Source of the DNA: an uncultured Oscillospiraceae bacterium
GTDB taxonomy: Bacteria > Bacillota > Clostridia > Oscillospirales > Oscillospiraceae
Assembly (NCBI GenBank): GCA_944385675.1
Contig: CALWYD010000001.1
Span: 1 to 64,000, forward strand
Direction: 5' to 3'
DNA length: 64,000 nt
The number at the start of each line of letters is the position of its first letter. Position 1 is the stretch's first letter. Below the pieces are notes generated by a model that worked only from the letters and a program-made list of their open reading frames with translations, had not been told where the DNA came from and did no database searches. Position numbers and translations under genes: made by a program. This document shows positions 18,532 through 27,363 of the stretch, piece after piece.

Positions 18532-18557
18532 ACTTTCGGAAGATATAGGTTTATAAT
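18529..18557 (+). promoter_or_regulatory. Sigma-A promoter of dinB
   Basis: TTGACT (18529-18534), a 17-nt spacer and TATAAT (18552-18557), close to consensus. Predicted start about 18564, giving a leader of about 48 nt. Confidence 0.8.
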
Positions 18558-18611
18558 ATAAATGAGTTGTAGAGATAGGCAGGCATTGGATATGAGGAAG
18601 GAGAGTGTAGC

Positions 18612-19862
18612 ATGGACCGGATCATTTTCCACTGTGATCTAAACAGCTTTTATGCCTCGGTGGAGTTGAACTCACATGCTAATTTGCGCCATCTGCCTGT
18701 GGCTGTATGTGGCAATCCGGAGAGCAGGCACGGGATTATTTTGGCCAAGAATGAGCCGGCAAAAGCGTTTGGCGTAAAGACCGCGGATACTATCTGGAAA
18801 GAAAAGAAAAAATGCCCGGCGTTGGTTCTTCTCCCTGCCCACCACGACCAGTATCGGGAATATTCCCATAAGGTAAACGGGATATATCAGCAGTACACTG
18901 ATCTGGTGGAGACCTTTGGAATTGATGAGAGCTGGCTGGATGTCACGGGTACCCTCCATTTGTTTGGAGGGGATGCCAGGACTTTGGCCGACCGCCTGCG
19001 GGCCCGTGTCCGGGATGAGTTGGGGCTCACCATCTCAGTGGGGGTCTCCTTTAATAAAGTTTTTGCCAAACTGGGAAGCGACTATAAAAAACCGGACGCT
19101 ACCACTGTGATCTCCCGGGAAAATTATCAGCAGATTGTATGGCCCTTGCCGGTAACTGATCTGCTGTATGTAGGCCATGCTGCCGCGGGAGCCTTTGAAA
19201 AATTTTCTATCCGGACTATCGGAGATTTGGCCCGCTTTGATCGAGAATTGCTTTTTCGTCTTTTGGGAAAAAACGGCGTTCAGCTTCATGACTTTGCCTG
19301 TGGACTAGATACTTCACCAGTAGCGCCCGCACTTCAATATACACCGCCAAAATCAGTGGGAAACGGTCTTACCTTTTCCAGGAACCTCAAGGGCAGGGTG
19401 GAAATTCGTGCTGGTATTACCCAACTGGCAGATGAGGTTGCTTCCCGTTTGCGCAGACACCGCATGAAATGTCAAGGTGTTTCACTTTCGATCCGCGATC
19501 CTGGATTTCGGGACATCAGCCGTCAACAGCGCCTCTCGGTTCCCACCTTTTTGGCCCGAGAAATTGCCCAGGCCGCTATGGGGTTGGCCGATAGCTGCTG
19601 GAATATGGAAAGTCCGGTACGTGCTCTGACTGTCACCGCCATTTACCTGCTTCCTGAGGAAGATGCGGGTGCCCAAATGAACCTCTGGTCTGCAGGATTA
19701 GAGCAGCGGCGGGAACGTTTGGAAAAGCTGGAGGGCGTTATGGATTCTATCCGGGCAAAATATGGCGATGGAGCTATTACACCGGCTTCCTCTCCTCCTT
19801 TCCAGGGGACCGGCCGACAATCTCCACCTCCTGGAGGCATGAAATCATATCCTCAAGATTGA
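18612..19862 (+). CDS. dinB: DNA polymerase IV (Y-family translesion polymerase)
   Basis: An error-prone polymerase acting at stalled forks. FHCDLNSFYASVEL gives the first catalytic Asp (D9) and FGIDESWLDVTG the second acidic pair (D105/E106). The thumb and little-finger regions follow. 416 aa, with a Pro/Ser-rich C-terminal tail; I do not see a clear beta-clamp motif there. The start has AAGGAG. A LexA-like box over the promoter suggests SOS control. Confidence 0.95.
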   Translation: MDRIIFHCDLNSFYASVELNSHANLRHLPVAVCGNPESRHGIILAKNEPAKAFGVKTADTIWKEKKKCPALVLLPAHHDQYREYSHKVNGIYQQYTDLVETFGIDESWLDVTGTLHLFGGDARTLADRLRARVRDELGLTISVGVSFNKVFAKLGSDYKKPDATTVISRENYQQIVWPLPVTDLLYVGHAAAGAFEKFSIRTIGDLARFDRELLFRLLGKNGVQLHDFACGLDTSPVAPALQYTPPKSVGNGLTFSRNLKGRVEIRAGITQLADEVASRLRRHRMKCQGVSLSIRDPGFRDISRQQRLSVPTFLAREIAQAAMGLADSCWNMESPVRALTVTAIYLLPEEDAGAQMNLWSAGLEQRRERLEKLEGVMDSIRAKYGDGAITPASSPPFQGTGRQSPPPGGMKSYPQD

Positions 19863-19892
19863 AACCATAGGATGGGGCATGGAGGTGGTTCC

Positions 19893-20927
19893 ATGCCCCT
19901 TTCTTTTTGGGATTTTATGGGCAATCTGATGCAGAATCCTACCCTGATGATAACAGTGCTTCTCACCAGCGCCGTATTGCTGGTCAATGGCTGGACCGAT
20001 GCCCCAAACGCGATTGCCGGCGTAGTAGTGACAGGTGCTCTGCCGTTTCCGATGGCAGCCGCTTTGGCGGCCGCTTTTAATTTTCTGGGTGTGCTGTGTA
20101 TCACTGCGGTCAATGTGTCTGTGGCAGAAACTGTCTACTCCATTGCCGTGTTCAGCGGGGGGCGTCAGTCGGCTTTGACAGCCCTGTGTGCTGCTATGAC
20201 AGCAGTGGTCTTGTGGGCTTGGGCCGCCTGGCATTTTGGAATTCCAACCAGTGAGAGTCACGCCTTGGTGGCGGGAATTTCGGGAGCCGCAGTGGCCTTG
20301 GAGGGCAGTTTGTCCTGCATCCGTTGGGACTGCTGGGCCAAAGTGGGAGCTGGGCTACTCCTTTCCACAGCGGTGGGATTTTTAGGTGGGCGACTGGCTC
20401 AGAAAAAATTGTGTACCCTGAGCTTGCCATCGCCTCTCATCCGCTGGGCACAGGTTCCCGGGGCAGCGGCTGTATCCTTTCTCCACGGTGCCCAGGATGG
20501 CCAGAAATTTTTAGGTGTGTTTCTCCTGGGCGTGGCACTGGCGGAGGATCGAGGAGACGAAAGTACCTTTCTTATTCCTCTCTGGCTTATTGGACTGTGT
20601 GCCGGCGGGGTCGCCTTAGGTACTTTATTGGGGGGACGCCGCATCATTGACACAGTGGGCAGGGAGATGGTGTGCCTATCACCAGAACGGGCCTTGGCTT
20701 CTGATCTTGGCAGTATTCCCTGCTTGATATTGGCTACTTGGATGGGATGGCCCATCTCTACCACTCACGTAAGAACAGCTTCGTTATTGGCAGCAGGTTC
20801 GGTCTGTGATGGGGCGGTGAATTGGCGGATAGCGGTCCGTATTGCCTTAACCTGGCTGCTTACCTTTCCTGGATGCGTCCTTTTGGGATATTGTATGAGC
20901 CGGATATTCTTACACATCCTTACCTGA
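19893..20927 (+). CDS. Inorganic phosphate transporter, PiT family
   Basis: A 344-aa membrane protein with about ten hydrophobic segments. The two PiT repeats are visible as GWTDAPNAIAG (about residue 35) and SFLHGAQDGQKFLGV (about 195), with PTSESHALVAG and ISTTHVRTA as the repeated TSxxH motifs. Predicted cation:phosphate symporter. Start ATG 19893 after GGAGGTGG; the upstream frame start at 19872 lacks a ribosome-binding site. No phoU-like partner adjoins it. Confidence 0.9.
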   Translation: MPLSFWDFMGNLMQNPTLMITVLLTSAVLLVNGWTDAPNAIAGVVVTGALPFPMAAALAAAFNFLGVLCITAVNVSVAETVYSIAVFSGGRQSALTALCAAMTAVVLWAWAAWHFGIPTSESHALVAGISGAAVALEGSLSCIRWDCWAKVGAGLLLSTAVGFLGGRLAQKKLCTLSLPSPLIRWAQVPGAAAVSFLHGAQDGQKFLGVFLLGVALAEDRGDESTFLIPLWLIGLCAGGVALGTLLGGRRIIDTVGREMVCLSPERALASDLGSIPCLILATWMGWPISTTHVRTASLLAAGSVCDGAVNWRIAVRIALTWLLTFPGCVLLGYCMSRIFLHILT

Positions 20928-21041
20928 CGGCATTGCCGCACACCTGAGCCGGGCCGGGCATAGCCTAGTGTGGAAGCAGCCGCAAAAGGCGCCCGGAGCT
21001 GACACACCGGCGCCGTCGTATTTTGAGAAAGGACGTACATC

Positions 21042-21833
21042 GTGACACAGGCAATTCTCTGGGCCGCCGGCGGGACGGGATTTACCGCCCTGATGACCGC
21101 CTTAGGGGCCGCTATGGTATTTTTATTCCGCCACACTGCCTCTCCCCTACTCCATCGTGTTATGCTCGGCTTCGCTGCAGGCGTGATGATTGCTGCCAGC
21201 ATGTGGTCACTGCTCATTCCCGCTATTGAAGAAGCACAGGAAATGGGCATGACGGGCTGGATACCTGCGGCAGGAGGTTCTGTCATGGGCATCGCATTTC
21301 TACTGCTCATGGATTATCTTTTACCTCGGCTCACCCCGGATTCCTTTCACTGGCGTGAGGGGGAAACTTCCCCACGGCGCACTGCCATGCTGGTTCTTGC
21401 CGTTACCCTCCACAATATACCGGAGGGAATGGCAGTAGGTATCTCCTTTGCCCTGGCGGCGCAAAGCGGAGATACGGCCCTGATGACAGCTGCGGGTGCG
21501 CTGGCTATGGGGATTGGAATCCAAAATTTTCCCGAAGGGGCAGCTATCTCCCTGCCTCTGCGTCAGGAGGGAATGAGTCGTCCCAAAGCATTTGCAATGG
21601 GGGCGGCCTCTGGGTTGGTGGAGCCTGTCTTCGCATTGCTCACTGTGCTGGCCGCTGGTTCTATCCAACCTCTGATGCCCTGGCTGTTGTCCTTTGCGGC
21701 CGGAGCCATGCTCTATGTTGTGGTAGAGGAACTAATCCCTGAGGCCAACCTCTCTCAAGGGGGACATACAGGCACGTTGGGGGTAATGGCCGGTTTTCTG
21801 CTGATGATGATTTTGGACGTGGCTCTGGGATAA
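21042..21833 (+). CDS. ZIP family metal transporter
   Basis: A 263-aa, eight-helix divalent metal transporter, probably for zinc or iron. Helices IV and V carry HNIPEGMAVG and NFPEGAAISLPL, the conserved metal-binding HNxPEG pattern, the second with Asn in place of His. The start is GTG 21042 with AAAGGA. It is preceded by a 100-nt spacer after the PiT gene and followed by a shared terminator. Confidence 0.92.
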   Translation: MTQAILWAAGGTGFTALMTALGAAMVFLFRHTASPLLHRVMLGFAAGVMIAASMWSLLIPAIEEAQEMGMTGWIPAAGGSVMGIAFLLLMDYLLPRLTPDSFHWREGETSPRRTAMLVLAVTLHNIPEGMAVGISFALAAQSGDTALMTAAGALAMGIGIQNFPEGAAISLPLRQEGMSRPKAFAMGAASGLVEPVFALLTVLAAGSIQPLMPWLLSFAAGAMLYVVVEELIPEANLSQGGHTGTLGVMAGFLLMMILDVALG

Positions 21834-21840
21834 GGCGACG

Positions 21841-21877
21841 AATGCCGCCCGGCGGAACTTTTCCGCCGGGCGGCATT
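21841..21877. terminator. Bidirectional terminator between ZIP gene and sigG
   Basis: A 15-bp perfect stem (AATGCCGCCCGGCGG) around a short loop lies between two convergent genes and overlaps the sigG stop codon. Confidence 0.85.
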
Positions 21878-22646
21878 ACATTTCCCTGCGGATTTGCCGC
21901 AGGGCATTTTTTTCAAGGCGAGATACCTGGGCCTGGGAGATACCGATTTCCGAGGAGACCTCCATCTGGGTTTTTCCCTGAAAAAAGCGCATGGATAAAA
22001 TTTTTCTCTCCCGTTCACTTAAATGAGAAACCGCTTCCTTTAAAGCAATACGCTCGATCCACATCTCATCAGTATTTCTCTTATCCTTCACTTGATCCAT
22101 GACACAAATAGTATCTCCGCTGTCAGAATAAATTGGGTCATAGAGGGAGACCGGTTCCAAAATGGCATCCAGCGCAAAGACAACTTCTTCGCGGCGCAGT
22201 CCGAGGGTATGAGCAATTTCTTCTACCGTAGGCTCCTTCTGATGCTGCGCCATATAAGCTTCTTTTGCCTGGAGTACCTTATATGCGGTGTCCCGCATAG
22301 CACGGGACACCCGCATGGTGCTGTTGTCCCGCAAATAGCGCCGGATTTCTCCTACAATCATGGGCACACCATAAGTGGAAAATTTGACGTCCAGGTCGGT
22401 GTTGAAGTTATCAATGGCCTTAATAAGGCCGATGCAGCCCACCTGAAACAAATCATCCGCGTTCTCACCACGGTTGTGAAAACGCTGGATTACAGAGAGT
22501 ACCAGGCGCAGGTTGCCGGATATCAGCTCCTCCCTGGCTTGCTTGTCTCCCGCCTTGGCGCGCAGCAGCAGCGCCTTGGTTTCCTCATTTTTTAGTACTT
22601 TTAATTTGGAGGTATTCACTCCGCATAGTTCAACTTTGTGCTGCAT
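21876..22646 (-). CDS. sigG: Sporulation sigma factor SigG (late forespore)
   Basis: A 256-aa sigma-70 family factor that directs late forespore transcription. It is recognised by the start KVELCGVNTSKLKVLKNEE, region 2 NLRLVLSVIQRFHNRGENA and region 4 FFQGKTQMEVSSEIGISQAQ, all close to B. subtilis SigG. Start ATG 22646 after GGGAGG. It is not next to spoIIGA-sigE (about 30 kb away here), unlike in Bacillus. A long hairpin in the leader covers its ribosome-binding site. No defect is seen in the coding sequence. Confidence 0.96.
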   Translation of the reverse strand: MQHKVELCGVNTSKLKVLKNEETKALLLRAKAGDKQAREELISGNLRLVLSVIQRFHNRGENADDLFQVGCIGLIKAIDNFNTDLDVKFSTYGVPMIVGEIRRYLRDNSTMRVSRAMRDTAYKVLQAKEAYMAQHQKEPTVEEIAHTLGLRREEVVFALDAILEPVSLYDPIYSDSGDTICVMDQVKDKRNTDEMWIERIALKEAVSHLSERERKILSMRFFQGKTQMEVSSEIGISQAQVSRLEKNALRQIRREM

Positions 22647-22650
22647 GGAA

Positions 22651-22705
22651 AAACCTCCCGCTTTCAGAGACACTGTGTTTTCAGTATCTCCTTAGCGGGA
22701 GGTTT
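22651..22705 (-). promoter_or_regulatory. RBS-sequestering leader hairpin of sigG
   Basis: The 12-nt arms 22651-22662 and 22694-22705 are perfectly complementary and include the Shine-Dalgarno GGGAGG. Above a small internal loop a further 9-bp helix (22667-22675 with 22682-22690) closes a 6-nt loop. Its one mismatch on plus-strand reading becomes a G-U pair in the minus-strand RNA, which supports function as RNA in this orientation. It would damp sigG translation. Confidence 0.75.
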
Positions 22706-22761
22706 CATACTGTTCCGGGTCAGCCTAAATTTTTTATCGTCAGACTGCTTTCGATGGATTT

Positions 22762-23217
22762 TTAACGCGAGGACAGTTGCCCCTCCGTCAGCCGCTGCCA
22801 TGCATCTTCATCCAGTACTTGGATGCCCAGTTCTTTTAAACGCTGGGCCGTTACACCCCAGCCCTTGGTCAGCCGGCCGGAAAAGGTTCCGTCATAGATG
22901 GTTCCACTGCCGCAGGAGGGGGATCTGGATTTTAAGAGTGCAATCCGACAGCCTTCTCTCAAGGCCAATTCTGCTGCCTGTTCAGCCCCTCTCCGGTATG
23001 CCTGGGTCACATCCTCCCCTTTACTGTTCACTATCCGACCGTCTCTTTGCCGTTCTGCGGGCGGCCTTGGTGTGGGCAGGCCGCCCAGTACCTCTGGACA
23101 GACGGGGACGAGGTGGTGTCCGCATTTCTTCAACTGCTCCAAACCTTCCATGGTCCGGCTGCCCCCGTCATAGCGGCAGGTTTCCCCCAATAAACAGCGG
23201 CTAATTAAAATATTCAC
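22762..23217 (-). CDS. DUF523 domain-containing protein
   Basis: A 151-aa DUF523 (YbbK-like) protein of unknown biochemical role. ISRCLLGETCRYDGGSR, PVCPEVLGGLPTPRPPAE and LLKSRSPSCGSGTIYDG are the family blocks, with conserved Cys residues that could bind metal or act in redox chemistry. The start is GTG 23217, placed by GGAGGG 6 nt upstream; the longer frame to 23280 runs into the preceding hairpin. Confidence 0.88.
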   Translation of the reverse strand: MNILISRCLLGETCRYDGGSRTMEGLEQLKKCGHHLVPVCPEVLGGLPTPRPPAERQRDGRIVNSKGEDVTQAYRRGAEQAAELALREGCRIALLKSRSPSCGSGTIYDGTFSGRLTKGWGVTAQRLKELGIQVLDEDAWQRLTEGQLSSR

Positions 23218-23240
23218 GCCAATCCCTCCGGACATAAAAG

Positions 23241-23270
23241 CGGCCCGGCGTTGTCTTAACCGCCGGGCCG
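23241..23270 (-). terminator. Terminator of ireB
   Basis: A 10-bp GC stem CGGCCCGGCG/CGCCGGGCCG with a 10-nt loop, followed on the minus strand by CTTTTATG. It lies 15 nt after ireB. Confidence 0.85.
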
Positions 23271-23284
23271 TCTCATCCATTGAT

Positions 23285-23536
23285 TCAGTGAGTCAGATAA
23301 TACTTTACCAGCGCCTGCAGCAGCTCATCCCGATCTACCTTACGAATCAGCGCCCTGGCATTGTTGTGATTAGTAATATAGGTGGGGTCTTCAGACAGGA
23401 TATAGCCTACAATCTGGTTGATGGGATTATAACCCTTCTCTTGCAGCGCCTGATATACGGAGGAGAGGATGCTCTTAATCTCCAAATCGCGCTGATCCCC
23501 CAGACTGAACTTCCGTGTAAAATCCATATCTCCCAT
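23285..23536 (-). CDS. ireB: IreB family regulatory phosphoprotein
   Basis: An 83-aa small cytoplasmic protein (formerly DUF965). In Enterococcus, IreB is phosphorylated by the Ser/Thr kinase IreK and affects cephalosporin resistance. [21 protein letters not shown] and [20 protein letters not shown] match the family along its length. Start ATG 23536 with GGAGGTG. No kinase gene is in the window. Confidence 0.93.
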   Translation of the reverse strand: MGDMDFTRKFSLGDQRDLEIKSILSSVYQALQEKGYNPINQIVGYILSEDPTYITNHNNARALIRKVDRDELLQALVKYYLTH

Positions 23537-23646
23537 TGAAAACACCTCCCTTTTTTGTCGTATTAAGTGATTTTAGTCTACCTCCAAATGTTCGCCATGT
23601 AAAGGGTTTGGAGAGAAATTTAATGAAAATGAAATATTTGTCCTGT

Positions 23647-26373
23647 TTATAGCGTATCCTCCTGAGTCCGATCCAGAGCATCCTCCCCGTCAAAGGGCGG
23701 CTGTTCCGAAGGAGGTCCCTGCTCGGTTAGCGGGGTGGCAGACGCAGTTGCAGGGCTGTCAGAGGCAGCGCCCCGGCGGTATTTCATTTCCTGCCACTGT
23801 TCCTTGGTGATGAGCAGTTGCCGAGGTTTGCTTCCCTCAAAGGGGCCAACAATTCCACGTTCCTCCAACTGATCCACCAGACGGGCAGCCCGTGCATACC
23901 CCAGCTTCAGCCGGCGTTGGAGCATGGAAACGGATGCCTGACCTGTCTCCACTACCACCTCGGCAGCGGCATCGATAAGTTCGTCAAACTCCCCGTCTGC
24001 CTCCTCCGGCGCTGAGCCGCCTACACCTTTGGCACCTTTTTCCTTCTCTGCCACATGCTGTTCAATTTCCTGCATCACAGTGTCGTCGTACTGGGCAGTG
24101 CCGCTGCGCTTGACAAAGTCCACCACAGCCGCCACCTCCGGGTCGGAGATAAGGCAGCCTTGCACACGGGTGGGCTTTCCTGCCCCTAAGGGGAAGTAAA
24201 GCATGTCTCCCCGACCTACCAATTTCTCAGCGCCAGTAATATCCAGAATAATCCGGGATTCCAAACTGGACGCCACTGCAAACGCGATTCTACTGGGGAT
24301 ATTGGCCTTCATCAGGCCGGTAATCACATCAGCAGAGGGCCGCTGAGTGGCAATAATCAGGTGCATGCCACTGGCACGTCCCATTTGAGCCACCCGGCAG
24401 ATAGATTCTTCTACCTCCTTTGCGGCTACCAGCATCAAATCGGCCAGCTCGTCAATAATGACCACTACCTGGGGCATTTTCTCCATTCCCTCAGTTTTTG
24501 CCGCCAGAGTATTGTAGGCCGCCAAATCTCTTACTCCCACCTGGGAGAACATGCGGTAACGCTTCATCATCTCAGTTACTGCCCACTGCAGGGCACCCGC
24601 AGCCTTTTTCGGGTCAGTTACCACAGGAATGAGCAAGTGGGGAATGCCATTATAGATACCCAGCTCTACCATCTTTGGATCCACCATAATCAGGCGAACC
24701 TCCTCTGGCGTGGCCTTGTAGAGAAGAGAAATGATGAGGGAGTTGGTACACACCGATTTACCGGATCCTGTGGTGCCTGCAATAAGCAAGTGGGGCATTT
24801 TAGCAATATTGCCTACCACTGGGTTGCCTCCAATGTCTTTGCCTACAGCAAAGGACACTTTGGATGAACTGTCGGTAAAAGCTTTAGAGCCGATGACGTC
24901 ATGGATATTGACTGGAGAGACCAGCTTGTTGGGTACCTCGATGCCAACCATAGAGATCTGGTCTGGAATGGGTGCAATGCGCACACCTGTGGCGCCCAGA
25001 GCCAAAGCAATATCATCAGCCAGGTTGGTCAATTTATTTAAGCGAACCCCCTGATCCAGCTCCAACTCATACCGTGTCACGGAGGGCCCTCGGGTTACGT
25101 TAATAATATTGGCGTCAATTCCAAAGGAGTGGATGGTATCTGTAAGGCGCTGGCGATTGGCGTTGAGTTCAGCCAGAGCCTCGCCCCCAATGTCTCCGGG
25201 TCCCTCTTTCAACAAAGAGAGAGGTGGGTACTGGTAAGCAGGCGTCCCCTGATCCATAGTCTCCTGAATATCCTGAGCTACCTGGACGGCCTCCTCCTGT
25301 GCCTCTTCCCGCGTTATCTGAGGCTGTGGGGGCTCTTTGGGCTGTTCCGGAAGAACCGGCTGGGGCTCAGACTCCTGAACATGGGAGGTGGGCGGTGGGA
25401 CCTGTACTGGAGGAACCACAGGAATGGGCTTGGGCGCCAGTACGGGCTCTGTCACAAATTCCGGCTCTTCCTCACAGGAGGGCTCCGGTTGTTTCTCTCG
25501 GCCAGTGAGCACTTGATCCGGAGAAGGAACCCTAGATCTGCGATCAAAGAAGCCGCGTTTTTTTGCCTCTGGGGCGGGAGCTTGCTCCTGTTCCACCAGC
25601 GGGCCTTCATCCACCGGGATGTCAATGGGAGCCCGCCGGGATGCGGGCCTAGGCGATACCGGGGCTGGATCTTCAGAGACGGTTCCACGGCGGCCCCGCG
25701 GAGAAGGTTCAGGCTCTGCCTCTGCTTCTGCTTCTGCCTCAGGCTCATATTCATATTTGGGCCTGTTGAAAATCCAATCTGCAACATCTGCCAGGGTGCG
25801 GTTAAAGGCCGCCAGGCCCATGAGAATGGCCGCCATGGCAAAAATAATCGTACATCCCAGGCTGGTGAAGAGCATCACACAGGTCTGAGCCAGAACTCCC
25901 CCCAGGACGCCCCCGGAACGAAGCCCCTCCCCTGTGCTCCACAAAGTTTTTAGCAGCGCGCCGTCCCAGGGCAAAACTTGAACCATCAAGCCATGGAGCA
26001 GAGCAGAAAATACAAGGGGCAAAAGCAGGGTGCAGGACAGGCGCAGGCGGACAGGGCGTCCCCGATGAAAGGCCAAGATATAGGATCCCAACAGCAAAAC
26101 CGGCGGCACAAACCAATATCCGTATCCTAAAAGTCCCTTTAAAGTCCCGCAGAAAAAGTCAATGAAAATGGCTTCCAGATTAAAATATCCGAAAGAGGCG
26201 AAAATGGCCAGCAGCAGGCAAACCACTGCTCCTGCTTCCCGTCGAAAAGGCCGCGGAGCAGGCGAGGAGGTTCTGGCTCTGCCGCTGTTTCTTGGCTTTG
26301 AGGCCGAGGCGGTTCTCTTTCGTTTACCAGAGGCAGAGCGGCCAGAACCCGATTTCTTTTGTGTTGACGCCAT
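23647..26373 (-). CDS. DNA translocase FtsK/SpoIIIE
   Basis: A septal DNA pump that moves chromosomal DNA through closing or sporulation septa. The basic Ser-rich N-terminus is followed by four to five membrane helices (about residues 48-190), a long Pro/Glu linker with an EAEAEAEAEPEP tract, the RecA-like motor with Walker A AGTTGSGKSVC and Walker B VVIIDELADLM, and a C-terminal winged-helix gamma domain (ASVSMLQRRLKLGYARAARL) for reading orienting sequences. 908 aa. Only one such gene is visible in the window, so FtsK and SpoIIIE roles cannot be separated. Start ATG with GGGAG. Confidence 0.95.
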   Translation of the reverse strand: MASTQKKSGSGRSASGKRKRTASASKPRNSGRARTSSPAPRPFRREAGAVVCLLLAIFASFGYFNLEAIFIDFFCGTLKGLLGYGYWFVPPVLLLGSYILAFHRGRPVRLRLSCTLLLPLVFSALLHGLMVQVLPWDGALLKTLWSTGEGLRSGGVLGGVLAQTCVMLFTSLGCTIIFAMAAILMGLAAFNRTLADVADWIFNRPKYEYEPEAEAEAEAEPEPSPRGRRGTVSEDPAPVSPRPASRRAPIDIPVDEGPLVEQEQAPAPEAKKRGFFDRRSRVPSPDQVLTGREKQPEPSCEEEPEFVTEPVLAPKPIPVVPPVQVPPPTSHVQESEPQPVLPEQPKEPPQPQITREEAQEEAVQVAQDIQETMDQGTPAYQYPPLSLLKEGPGDIGGEALAELNANRQRLTDTIHSFGIDANIINVTRGPSVTRYELELDQGVRLNKLTNLADDIALALGATGVRIAPIPDQISMVGIEVPNKLVSPVNIHDVIGSKAFTDSSSKVSFAVGKDIGGNPVVGNIAKMPHLLIAGTTGSGKSVCTNSLIISLLYKATPEEVRLIMVDPKMVELGIYNGIPHLLIPVVTDPKKAAGALQWAVTEMMKRYRMFSQVGVRDLAAYNTLAAKTEGMEKMPQVVVIIDELADLMLVAAKEVEESICRVAQMGRASGMHLIIATQRPSADVITGLMKANIPSRIAFAVASSLESRIILDITGAEKLVGRGDMLYFPLGAGKPTRVQGCLISDPEVAAVVDFVKRSGTAQYDDTVMQEIEQHVAEKEKGAKGVGGSAPEEADGEFDELIDAAAEVVVETGQASVSMLQRRLKLGYARAARLVDQLEERGIVGPFEGSKPRQLLITKEQWQEMKYRRGAASDSPATASATPLTEQGPPSEQPPFDGEDALDRTQEDTL

Positions 26374-26409
26374 GATACAACTCCCTTTCCCAGGAGAATT
26401 AAACCGTGC

Positions 26410-27252
26410 CTACAAAATAAAGCCGATGAGGTTGAAGATGAGAGACGCTAAGCCGGCCGCCCAGCAGTAGTAAGCAAAGGCCCCAAACTTTCCCTTGGCA
26501 GCCAGAAGATTAACCAACCGGATGGAGAAATACCCCACTACACCTGCAATAACCATACCAAGCAGATATTTGGGCAGTACTCCCTGGGGCAGTCCGCCTT
26601 CCGCGCCCAGAGCATCTTTGACCTCTAGAATAGTAGCGCCAAAGACAGCAGGCAAGGACATCAAGAAGGAGTACCGCACAGCAAACTTACGTTCAAACCC
26701 CACTGCCATACCAGCGGAAATAGTGCAGCCGGAACGGGACAGCCCCGGGATAGTTGCACAGCCTTGAGCTACACCCACCAGCAGAACATCTTTTAGAGTT
26801 GCATTTCGGGCTGTTTTATGCCCCTCGGCCATTCGGTCGGACAAAAACAGGATGCACCCTGTGACCAACAGGGCCACACTGACAAACATAGGATTGTTCC
26901 CCAGAGATTCCACCTGATCCTTGATAACAAGTACAAAAAGCAGAGGCAATGTTCCTACAATCACCAGCAGAACAAGACGCCTTGCCTCTGGAGGGTTTCC
27001 CCTGGAGGGAGTCCGGGAAAATAGGGCGGCTATTCCCCGGAAAAATTCCACCACCATCTCTACGACATCCTGGAAATAGTAGAGGCACACTGCAAGCAAT
27101 GTGGCAAAGTGGAGGAGAATAATAAAGAGCTGGTCGGGCTGACTCATTCCAAAAAAGTGCTGTAAAAGGGTCAAATGCCCGGAACTGGAGATGGGCAGAA
27201 ATTCAGCCACGCCCTGGACAAAACCCAGGGCAGCGGACATCAAATAGGTCAC
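26410..27252 (-). CDS. uppP: Undecaprenyl-diphosphate phosphatase
   Basis: A 280-aa polytopic BacA/UppP enzyme that dephosphorylates C55-PP to recycle the wall carrier lipid. Conserved GFVQGVAEFLPISSSGHL near the N-terminus and PGLSRSGCTISAG hold the active site. The start is GTG 27252 behind AGGAGG. It is functionally linked to uppS, murF and ddl elsewhere in the window. Confidence 0.96.
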   Translation of the reverse strand: MTYLMSAALGFVQGVAEFLPISSSGHLTLLQHFFGMSQPDQLFIILLHFATLLAVCLYYFQDVVEMVVEFFRGIAALFSRTPSRGNPPEARRLVLLVIVGTLPLLFVLVIKDQVESLGNNPMFVSVALLVTGCILFLSDRMAEGHKTARNATLKDVLLVGVAQGCATIPGLSRSGCTISAGMAVGFERKFAVRYSFLMSLPAVFGATILEVKDALGAEGGLPQGVLPKYLLGMVIAGVVGYFSIRLVNLLAAKGKFGAFAYYCWAAGLASLIFNLIGFIL

Positions 27253-27363
27253 AGTATGTACCTCCTGTTGAAAACTGGCACGAAGCCCATTATCACTATA
27301 TTACCACAGCCGCATAGGAAATACCAGACTTTTTCTGAGCGGATTATGTAAACGGGAGAAGAT

